Shown here: piece by piece, positions 8,066-17,478 of the stretch
How positions within the stretch are numbered: the first letter of the stretch is position 1
Layout: each line of letters starts with the position of its first letter
Notes under the pieces: model-generated
Told to the model about the DNA's origin: nothing
What the model saw: only the letters and a program-made list of their open reading frames with translations
The model's database searches: none
NCBI GenBank assembly: GCA_030613765.1
Contig: JAUWLI010000002.1
Span: 1-36,122 of the forward strand
Source of the DNA: Phycisphaerae bacterium
Lineage (GTDB): Bacteria > Planctomycetota > Phycisphaerae > Sedimentisphaerales > SG8-4
DNA length: 36,122 nucleotides
Reading direction: 5' to 3'
Translations under genes and position numbers: made by a program

Positions 8066-8416
8066 CGACAAAATGGCAAAGGAACAAACGACTTCACCAC
8101 CACCCTGTTCGGTGAGTTGATTTCCTCCGCTAAATAGGAGTCGTTGTTCTATATCGGCCAATTGACTTTTCAATTTTGCTGAAAATTAAAAAATCAGATC
8201 AGTAAAAAACTACAGGACTATGTTATTCTTCAGGAGTTATACCAATTAGAATTAAATCCTGCGCCTGATATATTATGAGCAGATGAACAATTCAATAGTT
8301 GGCAACGCAGGCATCATACGAACGGCATCAGGTCAATTTCCTAAAAACGCCGAAAATAAGTACAATTGGTATTATATAGGCGACTGATGAATTTTCGGGA
8401 GGGATAACCCATTACC
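8066..8416. other. Gene-free stretch with paired inverted repeats
   Basis: No credible gene is seen between the SRP RNA and the end of the - strand gene at 8417. ATACCAATT (8239-8247) and its reverse complement AATTGGTAT (8364-8372) bound about 134 bases. Inside, CCTGCG and CCTGAT on the left can pair with CGCAGG and ATCAGG on the right in a crossed order. This may be a small mobile remnant, a folded RNA or chance. Confidence 0.3.
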
Positions 8417-9916
8417 TTACTGATTAATATTTACAAGTTTACGTATGCCGTAGTTCCTGCTGATAAGCATATTGGCTGCTGGCAATTGATCACGGTCAAT
8501 GACAACCGTAGGATTGTCCAGTTCAAATCCGATCACATCATACCTTGAGTCTGGATTCAGTTTCTGTGCTACCAGGATATCTGCTATGGAACGTATGGTC
8601 ATCTCATTGAACTTTTTAACGACTATTTGTCTGAGGCCTTTGTAGCCGAGGTTGATATTAGCTGGCAGGACGTAGCTTAATATCACAATGTCTTTGCGTT
8701 CGTCAGTAGGTTTAAAGGCAAGATCACGATAATAATGATACAGGTGAGGCGAGACTTTCCCGACCCACTCGTCGCCCCATTGGGTCAGGTACTCACGGGT
8801 GAGTTTTTGTAGAACGAAGCCGCCTGTAATAATATATTCCGGTTGTTGGTCGAACTCGTGATATGGTACGAGCATTTCGGAGGCCTTGAAGTTTTTAACC
8901 TCAGCTTGGAGTTGTATTTTTTCCCCATCGCGCCAAAGTTCGAACAAAGCATTATCGCCAACTGCTTTGCTTGTAATAAGGTGATGGAAGAATAATCGCC
9001 CGTATTTAGGATGCATGAATCGGCCATAAGAATTAAGAGTGTTGTGGTCAATTGCTAATATAACGTCAGAGGTTTTGAGGACATCGCTGCCGCTGCCCAC
9101 GTTATAAACGTCGCTTACATAGACGCCGGTTTTGAGAGATGGGGGCATCTTCAGAAAAGAACGCATAACGGGATCAAGCAGCTTGGAAGTTTCAAAGCCC
9201 ACTGCTCCGAAGCCCTCATAATTGCCATCAACTACTTCAGCTAAAAACTTATTAATTATCTCTGCGGGGATAAGGCTCGCCTCTTTGTTCTTGTTTGACC
9301 AGCAGGCTATGCCAATTGGTTTTGAACCGACACAGTAAACCTGTCCTATACCCGTCCGGTGGGATGTGTTGGTAACTACATAATGGAGGCGTTTTTCATA
9401 TGAAATATTTATCTTTTCAACCCTTGTATGGTCAAGGTAACCTCGTCCGCTATACAAATGGTTACCTGATGAAAGCCAGTAGAAATTAACCTCGGCTCCT
9501 TTCTGGTAATCTTCAGTGAACACAAGAGGCTTCAAAGGTTTGCTAATTGCGTTACGTTCGAACTCGATGAGACAAAGATTGCTTTCGTAGTCGATGATTT
9601 TGATTTTCGCATCAACAAAGCCGTTCTGACCATATCTCAGAGCCTTTATGGAGGCTATATTTGCTACGTTCCAGGCTGTCGTAAGCACTTCATATTCACC
9701 AACGGCGCATGCACATGCCCAATTTTCTGAGAGATCTTTGTGCTCCCATGGCTGGCCTTGGTCGTAACCGTAAAAGGATGTTTGTAAGTAGACGATGGAC
9801 TGCTTCATTGCTTCCGTTATATCCACTCGACTATTCTCATCAGCGTTTAGTTGCGGACAAAAGGTGACAACAACGCCTAATAAAATGAATATGAGAACCG
9901 TTTGTTTTCTCATCAC
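8417..9916 (-). CDS. Exported trypsin-like/PDZ protein, catalytic residues lost (pseudoprotease)
   Basis: The 499-residue protein has an N-terminal signal peptide (LIFILLGVVVTF, with cleavage likely near NA-DE). It aligns along its length with the active protease encoded just upstream. The catalytic His motif TNAHNV is TTAWNV here (Trp82). The Asp motif HDCDLAIL is YESNLCLI (Asn113). The serine motif NPGNSGGP is replaced by HRTGIGQV (Ile190 at the Ser position). The following PDZ-like regions (GFGAVGFETSK..., SDVILAIDHNTL) are retained. Its ATG overlaps the stop of the protease gene by 4 nt (ATGA, 9913-9916), so the two are surely co-translated. It may be a regulator, scaffold or partner of the active protease. 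A substrate is not evident. Confidence 0.8.
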   Translation of the reverse strand: MMRKQTVLIFILLGVVVTFCPQLNADENSRVDITEAMKQSIVYLQTSFYGYDQGQPWEHKDLSENWACACAVGEYEVLTTAWNVANIASIKALRYGQNGFVDAKIKIIDYESNLCLIEFERNAISKPLKPLVFTEDYQKGAEVNFYWLSSGNHLYSGRGYLDHTRVEKINISYEKRLHYVVTNTSHRTGIGQVYCVGSKPIGIACWSNKNKEASLIPAEIINKFLAEVVDGNYEGFGAVGFETSKLLDPVMRSFLKMPPSLKTGVYVSDVYNVGSGSDVLKTSDVILAIDHNTLNSYGRFMHPKYGRLFFHHLITSKAVGDNALFELWRDGEKIQLQAEVKNFKASEMLVPYHEFDQQPEYIITGGFVLQKLTREYLTQWGDEWVGKVSPHLYHYYRDLAFKPTDERKDIVILSYVLPANINLGYKGLRQIVVKKFNEMTIRSIADILVAQKLNPDSRYDVIGFELDNPTVVIDRDQLPAANMLISRNYGIRKLVNINQ

Positions 9917-11451
9917 TTTTTCTCCAAGCGAGTCTCGGCAGGTATGTGGTATTTATTCAGTATTTGTTGCTTTCTGAGCTGGGCCTTTTGTGCGTCAATG
10001 GTTAGTGGACGGTCATTGCCCATAAACTTTATGATATGAAAATCATCAATAGGTTGCTTAAAGGCATTGTAAACGTCATCAAGGCTGTGGATTGCAGTTC
10101 CGTTTATACTCTCAACTGGCTTATCCTCAAAATCGTTGGAATAAGAGTTGACCTGATCGGGCATAATTTCGGCAAGAGCCACGTACTCTTTACGCTGCCT
10201 GTCGGTATTGAGCTGCATCGAATTGTGGAACATGTATCGCAGATAGAAGGGTATATCGGTCAGCCAATCGCGTCCCCAGGTTTCTAGGTAGTTTCGTGTC
10301 ACCGGAATAAATGTCAGCCCGGCAAAGCACACATATCGCGGCGGGAGGTCATATTGGCGTGCGTACTCGAGAATAGGTCTATTCAATGCCACCATTGCAG
10401 TTTCTTTCATTAGTTTGCTCTGGCGATAGAAAGTCAGCTCTACCGTTTCGCCGATCTGCTTAGTCTCAACGACCTCGGCCAGATACAATGTTAGACCGTA
10501 TATCTGCACCATACCATCATTATCAATGTTATAATCGTCGATTTGTGTGATTACATCTCCTGGCTGTAGTATTGATTCGACCGAGCTATGCATCATCGTA
10601 GAAATTACTACTATGCCGTCTTCTTGCGGCGGAACTTTGAGGTAATCCTTGTAACTTACGTTGTGCAGACCAGGATACAGGGCGACACCCAACGATCCGA
10701 AGCCGTTATACCTACCATCTTGTATATCAGTTAAAAAGTGCCTGATGACGGTTGTAGGAATTAAGTAGCCGATATTTTCACCTTGCCGCAGCCCCTGAAA
10801 GGCCACTCCAACTACTTTACCATTTTGCATAACCGGGCCACCACTGTTGCCGGGGTTGATGGCTGCGTCAGTTTGTATGACTAGGTGCGAATCAGCTCCA
10901 CTGTGGGCATAAATGTCCATCTCTATGCGGGAAACCACTCCCTCGGTGACCGAAATCCGGCTACCGCCTATCGGAAAGCCGTATGTCGAAACCGTGGTAT
11001 TTACCTTTGGAATTCCTGCCAGCTTGAGCGGGACAGTGTTATCAAAAAAGCTTTCATCATCGACAGTCAGTATTGCAAGGTCACAATCATGGCCGATAAA
11101 TGCGATCCTTCCTGGATAACGTTTCGCGACATTCTCCTTTCTAAGTTCAAGATATTTGTAGTTGCTGACGTTGTGGGCGTTAGTAAGGATTCTTTTGCCT
11201 GCTATGACAAGTCCTGTGCCTATGCCTTGACTCATCGCAGTCTGCTTCCAAGGAGTGGTATAGTTGAAGTCCTGCCTGGCGCTTCGAATCAAAACCACTG
11301 ATGTTCCAAGGCCCTGTTGTTTGGCTTTTTGTGATACATTCCCGCCGCTAGAGCCTACCAATATCACAACTGCAACCACCAATGTCCACTTTAGATAACG
11401 CATTGCCCGGCACTGCGCAAAATAGATAAGTTGTTTTGCTAGATTAGACAT
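9913..11451 (-). CDS. Exported trypsin-like serine protease with PDZ domains (HtrA/Deg-like)
   Basis: A 512-residue S1C-type protease for the cell envelope. The hydrophobic export segment is LKWTLVVAVVILVG (about residues 20-33). The triad is complete: His93 in ILTNAHNV, Asp124 in HDCDLAIL, Ser203 in NPGNSGGPV. At least one PDZ domain follows (GFGSLGVALYPGL... with GDVITQIDD), and a second PDZ-like segment lies near the C-terminus (VESINGTAIHSLDDVYNAF). ATG 11451 gives a long N-region; ATG 11403 (MRYLKWTLV) gives a more ordinary signal peptide. It is first in a two-gene unit with the inactive paralogue. A general protein quality role is known for the family; the specific role here is inferred. 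Confidence 0.88.
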   Translation of the reverse strand: MSNLAKQLIYFAQCRAMRYLKWTLVVAVVILVGSSGGNVSQKAKQQGLGTSVVLIRSARQDFNYTTPWKQTAMSQGIGTGLVIAGKRILTNAHNVSNYKYLELRKENVAKRYPGRIAFIGHDCDLAILTVDDESFFDNTVPLKLAGIPKVNTTVSTYGFPIGGSRISVTEGVVSRIEMDIYAHSGADSHLVIQTDAAINPGNSGGPVMQNGKVVGVAFQGLRQGENIGYLIPTTVIRHFLTDIQDGRYNGFGSLGVALYPGLHNVSYKDYLKVPPQEDGIVVISTMMHSSVESILQPGDVITQIDDYNIDNDGMVQIYGLTLYLAEVVETKQIGETVELTFYRQSKLMKETAMVALNRPILEYARQYDLPPRYVCFAGLTFIPVTRNYLETWGRDWLTDIPFYLRYMFHNSMQLNTDRQRKEYVALAEIMPDQVNSYSNDFEDKPVESINGTAIHSLDDVYNAFKQPIDDFHIIKFMGNDRPLTIDAQKAQLRKQQILNKYHIPAETRLEKK

Positions 11452-12090
11452 CTTTTCAATAAGTGCTTCTCCCGTATATTACTTATTTGTTTATCAACAG
11501 CTATCTATCGTAAAACGTACAACTGACATTTTACCTTAATTAACAGCTTTCTGACAAGAAAAATGCAATAACCTTCCGGCTGTGATAAGTGGGAGTATTC
11601 GGAGTCATTCCGGCGCCTACCTCGTCTATATTCGACGGGAGTAAGGCCAAGAGCACGTGCACCAAACTCACCCTTCCCACGAGCTGCAAAATGTCAAAAT
11701 TCTTCGAAAATTCGTGTCTCCATTTTGTCACTACAGATCTCACAATTGATGAGTGATGGAGGAACCAAACATCAAATTTTTATCAAAAACGAATATTTTT
11801 TGACAAATCCCGGATTCAATGTTCTTTTCATAGTTTATTATAATGGAGTGGAATAACAACTCCTATGGATGTCTTTACGAGTTAATCTTTGGGCTTGTGC
11901 AACATCTAAGCGATTGTTGCGAGGTGGTCCAATGAGAAAGAAGATAGCGATTACGTAGTGTTTTATGGTAGAATATTGTGTTTATTTTTAGTGGCGGAAG
12001 GTTCGGACAACCATATTGACAGTACGTTTTGTGAGGATAGGCCGTATCAAAGAAGATGTCACTTGTGTTAGAGCAGAAAGGATAGGGATA
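11452..12090. other. Divergent intergenic region with repeat copy C
   Basis: It separates the - strand protease pair from the + strand propeller gene. No credible gene is seen. It contains repeat copy C (11666-11835) and, at its end, TTCAAT (11815-11820), 18 bases, then TATAAT (11839-11844), which could be a promoter for the downstream gene with a leader of about 240 bases. Confidence 0.4.
11666..11835 (+). repeat. Partial copy C of the dispersed intergenic repeat
   Basis: It shares AAAATTCTTCGA (11696-11707), GTGTCTCC and TGTCACTACAGAT with copy A, and GGATTCAATG (11812-11821) with copies A, B and D. The middle part differs from A and B. It carries ACTCACCCTT like copy D. Confidence 0.6.
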
Positions 12091-15000
12091 ATGAAAAATA
12101 GTAATCTGACCTTAATAAGATATGTCTGCCTTTTTGTAATGTCATGTATTGGGTTAGAGGCAAAGGCCGGCATTTCGAATCAGGAGAAGGCGGCTAAGAA
12201 AATTCTTGATGCGGCAGGTGTTCAGGGCGGATTTATTGTCCACGTCGGCTGTGGAGATGGAAAGCTGACGGCTGCGTTACGGGCGGGTGACAGTTACTTA
12301 GTGCACGGTCTGGATAAAGATGCAAAGAGCGTTGAGCGAGCACGTGAGTATATCCAGTTGCTTGGGATTTACGGGAAGGTTTCCGTCGACCAGTGTACGA
12401 GCAGGCGTTTGCCTTACATTGATAATCTTGTGAATTTGTTGGTGTCTGAGGACCTCGGCGGGATTTCTATGGATGAAGTAATGCGTGTGCTTTGTCCCAA
12501 CGGTGTTGCTTATGTTAAGACGGGGTGGAGCTGGAAGAAGATAGTCAAGAAGAGACCGAAAGAGCTTGACGAGTGGACACACTACCTGCATGACGCATCG
12601 AACAATGCCGTGTCGCACGATACGGTCGTTGGTCCGCCCCGCCGAATGCAGTGGGTGGGCAGCCCGCGCTGGGCGCGGCATCACGACCGCATGTCGAGTG
12701 TGAGTGCGGTTGTGTCGTCCGGTGGGCGCATCTTTTATATCCTGGATGAGGCATCGCATTTTTCAATTCTGGTCGGGCCGAAATGGTCGCTGATTGCAAG
12801 GGACGCATTCAACGGTACGATTTTGTGGAAACGGCCGGTGAGCAAATGGCACACGCACCTCTGGCCGCTCAAGAGTGGCCCGGCACAATTGCCCCGCCGT
12901 TTGGTTGCGGAGGGTGAGCGCGTCTATGTGACGCTAACACTCGACGGACCTCTAACATCGCTGGACGCGGCTACAGGCAAGACAATCCAGACATACGAAG
13001 AGACTAAAGCCACCGAGGAGGCTGTGCTTGCGGAAGATATACTGTTTCTGCTCGTTAATAAGGAAGCCAAAGAACCTGAGTTCGCTAATCTAAAGAGGAT
13101 TGGCAGTGCGTACGGAGGCAAGTTCTGGGATGAACAGTCCAGAGAAGTTATGGCTGTCCGTGTGAACAGTGGAGAGGTGTTATGGAGCGTTAAAAGTTGC
13201 GTGTTGCCCGGAACGCTGGCGGCCGACGGGAAGCGTGTTTACTTTCACGATGGCAAGAGCGTTGTTTGCCTCGACCGTAATACAGGTGATGAGAAATGGC
13301 GGTCGGATCCAATTGACCGGGCAGACGTAATCCTTTCATTTTACATACCGATACTGGTTGTTTATGAGGATGTGGTTTTGTTCTCGGGCGGAGAGACGGC
13401 GGGCAAGCAGACGGGATCGTGGTATACCAGCGGCAAGGACACTATGACAGCGTTGTCAGCAGAGACAGGTAAAGTTCTCTGGTCGGCCTATCACCCGCCT
13501 TCCGGGTACAGATCGCCGGAAGACCTGCTTGTGGCAAACGGGCTGGTGTGGACGGGGGAAACGACGAGCGGGAGGGCTGTAGGTGTGTTTGAGGGCCGGG
13601 ATCCTCGCACGGGAGAAGTCAAAGCCGAGTTTAAACCTGATGTCGAGACTTACTGGTTCCATCACCGCTGCTATCGCGGCAAGGCGACAGACAAGTACCT
13701 GTTGATGTCTCGGACCGGGACAGAATTCATAGACGTTCAGAATGAGCAGTGGATTCCACATCACTGGGTCCGGGGCGCGTGTTTGTACGGCGTCATGCCT
13801 GCAAACGGCATGGTTTATAATCCTCCTCATCCGTGCGCGTGCTATCTCGAGTCCAAGATGTTTGGCTTCAACGCACTGTCGCCTGTATCGGCGGGATCAC
13901 GCGTTCCCAAACGTACGGCATTCGAAACGCGTCTCGAAAAGGGGCCGGCATACAGTAAGAACATCACGGCGAAGGTGACGGAGGAGATGTGGCCTACTTA
14001 TCGTCATGATGCCGCTCGCAGCGGCTGCGCGAGCACGGTGGTTTCGAAGGCACTGGAGCGTGCGTGGCAGACTGATATTGGAGGGGGACTCACGAGTCCA
14101 GTGGTCGCTGGTGGGAGGGTGTTCGTGGCGTCGGTGGATACACACACCATCCATGCGATTGACGCTGGTTCCGGCGAGCGTTTCTGGGAGTTCACGGCCG
14201 GCGGGCGTATTGATTCGGCGCCGACTGTTTATCAAGGACGTGTGTTCTTTGGGTCGGCCGATGGGTGGGTATACGGTCTTGATGCCTCGGATGGTGCTCT
14301 TGCGTGGCGATTCCGAGCGGGGCCGATAGATGAGCGTCTGATGTCATTCGAGCAATTAGAGTCGGTGTGGCCGGTCCACGGCAGCGTGCTTATTCAGGAC
14401 GGTGTTTTGTATTGTGTCGCGGGCAGGTCGATGTTTTTGGACGGCGGACTTCGTCTTTTGCGTCTGAGTGCGAAAACAGGCCGATTGCTATCGGAGACTA
14501 TCCTCGACGAACGCGATGCAGCGACGGGCAAAGACCTGCAGGCCTATGTGAGCTGGTTGAACATGCCCGTCGCACTGCCGGATATTTTATCGAGCGATGG
14601 TCGGTTAATTTACATGCGTTCGGAATGCTTCAATCCGGACGGGACACGGGTTGCGTTGGAGGAGTTTCCTCGTGGAGAGGACGCGGACCGGGGCGCGCCG
14701 CCCGCCACGCAGCGGCCTGAGCATGCGCATCTTTTCTGTCCTACGGGTTTCCTCGACGACAGTTGGTGGCATCGAACGTACTGGATGTACGGCAGCAGGT
14801 TTGTGAGCGGCTGGTGCGGTTATTTTCTGGCGGGCAAGGCTGCTCCAGCTGGCAGGATTCTTACGTTCAATGATTCGACGGTTTATGGTTTCGGCCGCAA
14901 ACCGCAGTACTACCGGTGGACCACGCCGATTGAGCATCACCTTTTCGCCTCAGACAAGCACGCAGCGGATTCACAGGCCGGTGGGGGGACCGGAAAGTCG

Positions 15001-15996
15001 CAGATTAGTGTTGGCAAGTCCGCGAGCCTCAATCCGGTCGGCAAGGAAGTAACTATCGAGGCATGGGTCAAGACTGAGAAACCCGGCGGGATTATTCTCG
15101 CTCGGGGTGGAAGCTCGCAGGGTTATGCAATGTATTTAGAGAATAGACGACCACGGTTCGCTGTCCGCATCGGCGGCAAGTCGGCCTCTGTCAGAGCGAA
15201 GGTGAAGGTCGGCGAACAGTGGGTACATCTGGCAGGTGTGTTGACAGCTGAGAAGGAACTGCAGATCTATGTGAACGGCAAACCAGCCGGGTCGGCGAAA
15301 GCGGCCGGATTTATAACACAAGATCCACAGGAGGCGATGGAGATAGGCGCTGATGATGGTTCTACAGTGGGTGACTACACCAGCCCATTTGCTTTTAAGG
15401 GTATTATCGATGAGGTCAGGGTTTATCACCGGGCACTGAGCGGGGCCGAGATAACCAAACACGCCTTAAGCCATGGGGAAGTGACAGCGGATAAAAAAGG
15501 TCTTGTTCTATGGTACTCCTTTGAGAAAGATGGTGCTGTAGATGCATCGGATAATAAGAACGATGGCAAGGTAGAGGGTACCGTAGCTGTAAAAGGCAAA
15601 CTGGGGAGGGCCATGAAGTTTGCCGGCAGAGGCGGATCTGTGCCGGGATTCATGGTTAAACATAACTGGACGAAGGACATGTCAATATTTGTCCGTGCGA
15701 TGGTTCTTGCGGGAGAGACACTCTTTATCGCCGGGCCTCCGGATATGCTCGATGAGCCGCAGGCGTTTAGAGAGATAAGCGAATCGCAGGTCAGGCGGGA
15801 CCTTGCTGAGCAGGTGGCGGCTTTCAATGGGAAGAAGGGTGCGGTGCTTTTGGCTATCTCGGTTGCCGACGGAACTGAACTGGGAAAATATGATTTAGAC
15901 AGTCCACCTGTATTTGATGGCATGGCTGCAGCGAGCGGACGCCTGTATTTTGCGACATTGGATGGTCGTGTTGTTTGCATGGAAGGCAGGCGTTGA
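12091..15996 (+). CDS. Exported methyltransferase-like/PQQ-propeller fusion with inserted LamG domain
   Basis: I choose ATG 12091 because AAAGGA (12077-12082) precedes it and a signal peptide follows (YVCLFVMSCIGLEAKA). An in-frame TTG at 12016 would bury the signal. The product has 1301 residues. Residues about 30-165 form a class I methyltransferase-like Rossmann domain (VHVGCGDGKLTAALR with an acidic residue at LDKD). From about 190 on there are PQQ-type beta-propeller repeats (for example WPTYRHDAARSG, RVFVASVDTHTIHAIDAGSG, RVFFGSADGWVYGLDASDG). Residues about 970-1190 are a LamG/concanavalin-like domain (TIEAWVKTE, WVHLAGVL, IYVNGKPAG, GIIDEVRVYHRAL). The propeller then closes with FDGMAAASGRLYFATLDGRVVCM. 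It heads the + strand cluster that runs to 21644. Propeller and LamG suggest carbohydrate or surface binding; the enzymatic role is unknown. Confidence 0.85.
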   Translation: MKNSNLTLIRYVCLFVMSCIGLEAKAGISNQEKAAKKILDAAGVQGGFIVHVGCGDGKLTAALRAGDSYLVHGLDKDAKSVERAREYIQLLGIYGKVSVDQCTSRRLPYIDNLVNLLVSEDLGGISMDEVMRVLCPNGVAYVKTGWSWKKIVKKRPKELDEWTHYLHDASNNAVSHDTVVGPPRRMQWVGSPRWARHHDRMSSVSAVVSSGGRIFYILDEASHFSILVGPKWSLIARDAFNGTILWKRPVSKWHTHLWPLKSGPAQLPRRLVAEGERVYVTLTLDGPLTSLDAATGKTIQTYEETKATEEAVLAEDILFLLVNKEAKEPEFANLKRIGSAYGGKFWDEQSREVMAVRVNSGEVLWSVKSCVLPGTLAADGKRVYFHDGKSVVCLDRNTGDEKWRSDPIDRADVILSFYIPILVVYEDVVLFSGGETAGKQTGSWYTSGKDTMTALSAETGKVLWSAYHPPSGYRSPEDLLVANGLVWTGETTSGRAVGVFEGRDPRTGEVKAEFKPDVETYWFHHRCYRGKATDKYLLMSRTGTEFIDVQNEQWIPHHWVRGACLYGVMPANGMVYNPPHPCACYLESKMFGFNALSPVSAGSRVPKRTAFETRLEKGPAYSKNITAKVTEEMWPTYRHDAARSGCASTVVSKALERAWQTDIGGGLTSPVVAGGRVFVASVDTHTIHAIDAGSGERFWEFTAGGRIDSAPTVYQGRVFFGSADGWVYGLDASDGALAWRFRAGPIDERLMSFEQLESVWPVHGSVLIQDGVLYCVAGRSMFLDGGLRLLRLSAKTGRLLSETILDERDAATGKDLQAYVSWLNMPVALPDILSSDGRLIYMRSECFNPDGTRVALEEFPRGEDADRGAPPATQRPEHAHLFCPTGFLDDSWWHRTYWMYGSRFVSGWCGYFLAGKAAPAGRILTFNDSTVYGFGRKPQYYRWTTPIEHHLFASDKHAADSQAGGGTGKSQISVGKSASLNPVGKEVTIEAWVKTEKPGGIILARGGSSQGYAMYLENRRPRFAVRIGGKSASVRAKVKVGEQWVHLAGVLTAEKELQIYVNGKPAGSAKAAGFITQDPQEAMEIGADDGSTVGDYTSPFAFKGIIDEVRVYHRALSGAEITKHALSHGEVTADKKGLVLWYSFEKDGAVDASDNKNDGKVEGTVAVKGKLGRAMKFAGRGGSVPGFMVKHNWTKDMSIFVRAMVLAGETLFIAGPPDMLDEPQAFREISESQVRRDLAEQVAAFNGKKGAVLLAISVADGTELGKYDLDSPPVFDGMAAASGRLYFATLDGRVVCMEGRR

Positions 15997-16124
15997 ACGG
16001 TTGGGCCATCCTATCGTTTAGTAACAGATAAGAACGAAAGGATGTACTATTACCTCAACGATCTTAGGAAATGAAGTTGTTAAAGCTGTTGAATAGATTT
16101 TAGGAGTAGGAATCGACTGAACAG

Positions 16125-17474
16125 ATGACCATGACAAAACCTAATATAGTGTTTGTTCATGTGGATCAGCTGCATCACAAGACTATATCGGCCTATGGCT
16201 GCAAATATGTTCACACACCTAATATGGACAAAATGGTGCGTGAAGGCTACTCCTTTATGGAGTCTTATTGTGCCATGCCACAGTGTTGTCCTGCGCGGGC
16301 GAGCTGGTTTACAGGACGGATGTCAAAAGAACACGGTGTTGTGGTCAACAGCTATCCGATTGATTCCAGGATACCGGACTTGGGCCAGTGGCTGCGCAAA
16401 CATGGCTATGAATGTGTTCATACGGGCAAATGGCATGTCAGCGGTCGAAATGTGGCTGATAGCTTTACTGTTCTGCACCGTGGCTCCGGCCATGGAGAGC
16501 TTGGAGATTCGGTCGTAGCACGCTCAGCTGTTGCTTATCTGCAAAACCGCACCAGCAAAAAGCCTTTCTTTTTATCCGTTGGATTTCTGAATCCTCACGA
16601 TTGTTGCTATTCCGCTTCGAGTGATGGAGGACCCGGTAAATATGCGTTTGCTTCCAGGATCAAAGAGGAATTACCGCCTCTGCCTGAGAACTTCGAGCCT
16701 GATTACAGAAATACAGGGATGCGACAGATCCGTAACTGGAGTATCAAGGATTGGCATTACTACATTTACAGCTACTACAGGATGGTTGAGATGGTTGATG
16801 CCGAGGTTGGACGGGTTTATGACGCTGTTCGCAAAGGGCCTTATGCCGACAACACGTTGTTCATACTGACCTCCGACCACGGAGACGGCCTTGGTTTTCA
16901 TGCAAAAGTAAGTAAAGGCTACCTTGAGGAAGAAGCGAGCCGCGTCCCTGCAATTGTCTGCCGGCCGGTCGAAGTTAAACAGGGTATCCGTGATACACAA
17001 CATATGGTTTCAGGAGTGGATATCGCAGCGACGATTTGTGATTATGCGGGTGCGCCGCCGCTGCCGAGGATGGGCATCGCGCGAAGCTGGCGACCGCTGC
17101 TTGAGGGCAAAGATACGAAATGGCGGGATTACGTTATCTGCGAAACCTCCATTGGACAACTTTCGGTTTGTGTAAGGGACTCACGTTTCAAGAGCATCAT
17201 ATACAGGGACAAGACCAGGCTGTTCGATATCAAAAATGATCCTCTGGAGACCATAGACCTTGCGGATGTTCAGAAATATGCCACTGTGAAAAAACGTCAC
17301 CTTGAGCACTTCAAAGAATATCTTTCGCAGATAGAAATTTACACGGGGCCGGCCGGCTATGACAAACGGCTTGCTAATCAAAGCCGGGTTGCCAAAAAGT
17401 GGGGAGGTCGCCCCAAAGCTAATCATTATCGAGCTTATGTTAAATGGTATAAGAAGGTCAAATCCGAGGACTGA
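16125..17474 (+). CDS. Type I sulfatase, Cys-type, without signal peptide
   Basis: Hydrolyses sulfate esters, probably of a sulfated polysaccharide. It has 449 residues. The maturation motif C-x-P-x-R is CCPAR (54-58); Cys54 would become formylglycine, and WFTGR completes the signature. Metal-site residues are Asp14 (VHVDQ) and the TSDHGDGLG loop. GKWHV carries the usual Lys and His of the active site. The protein begins directly with the first strand (KPNIVFVHVDQ). An in-frame TAG at 16107 rules out a longer N-terminus, so no export signal is encoded, unlike many planctomycete sulfatases. The substrate cannot be assigned from sequence. It lies between two propeller fusions and just before a Tat-signal protein. 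Confidence 0.92.
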   Translation: MTMTKPNIVFVHVDQLHHKTISAYGCKYVHTPNMDKMVREGYSFMESYCAMPQCCPARASWFTGRMSKEHGVVVNSYPIDSRIPDLGQWLRKHGYECVHTGKWHVSGRNVADSFTVLHRGSGHGELGDSVVARSAVAYLQNRTSKKPFFLSVGFLNPHDCCYSASSDGGPGKYAFASRIKEELPPLPENFEPDYRNTGMRQIRNWSIKDWHYYIYSYYRMVEMVDAEVGRVYDAVRKGPYADNTLFILTSDHGDGLGFHAKVSKGYLEEEASRVPAIVCRPVEVKQGIRDTQHMVSGVDIAATICDYAGAPPLPRMGIARSWRPLLEGKDTKWRDYVICETSIGQLSVCVRDSRFKSIIYRDKTRLFDIKNDPLETIDLADVQKYATVKKRHLEHFKEYLSQIEIYTGPAGYDKRLANQSRVAKKWGGRPKANHYRAYVKWYKKVKSED

Positions 17475-17478
17475 GATA

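Noticed and set aside
8073..8120. A 15-codon ORF (MAKEQTTSPPPCSVS) just after the SRP T-run
   Set aside because: Too short, no ribosome binding site and no recognisable family.
7904..8137. A 77-codon + strand ORF
   Set aside because: It lies mostly inside the SRP RNA, and its sequence follows RNA helices, not protein.
12298..15980. Many long antisense ORFs inside the propeller genes
   Set aside because: They are shadows of G/C-rich coding sequence; they lack start signals and family motifs.
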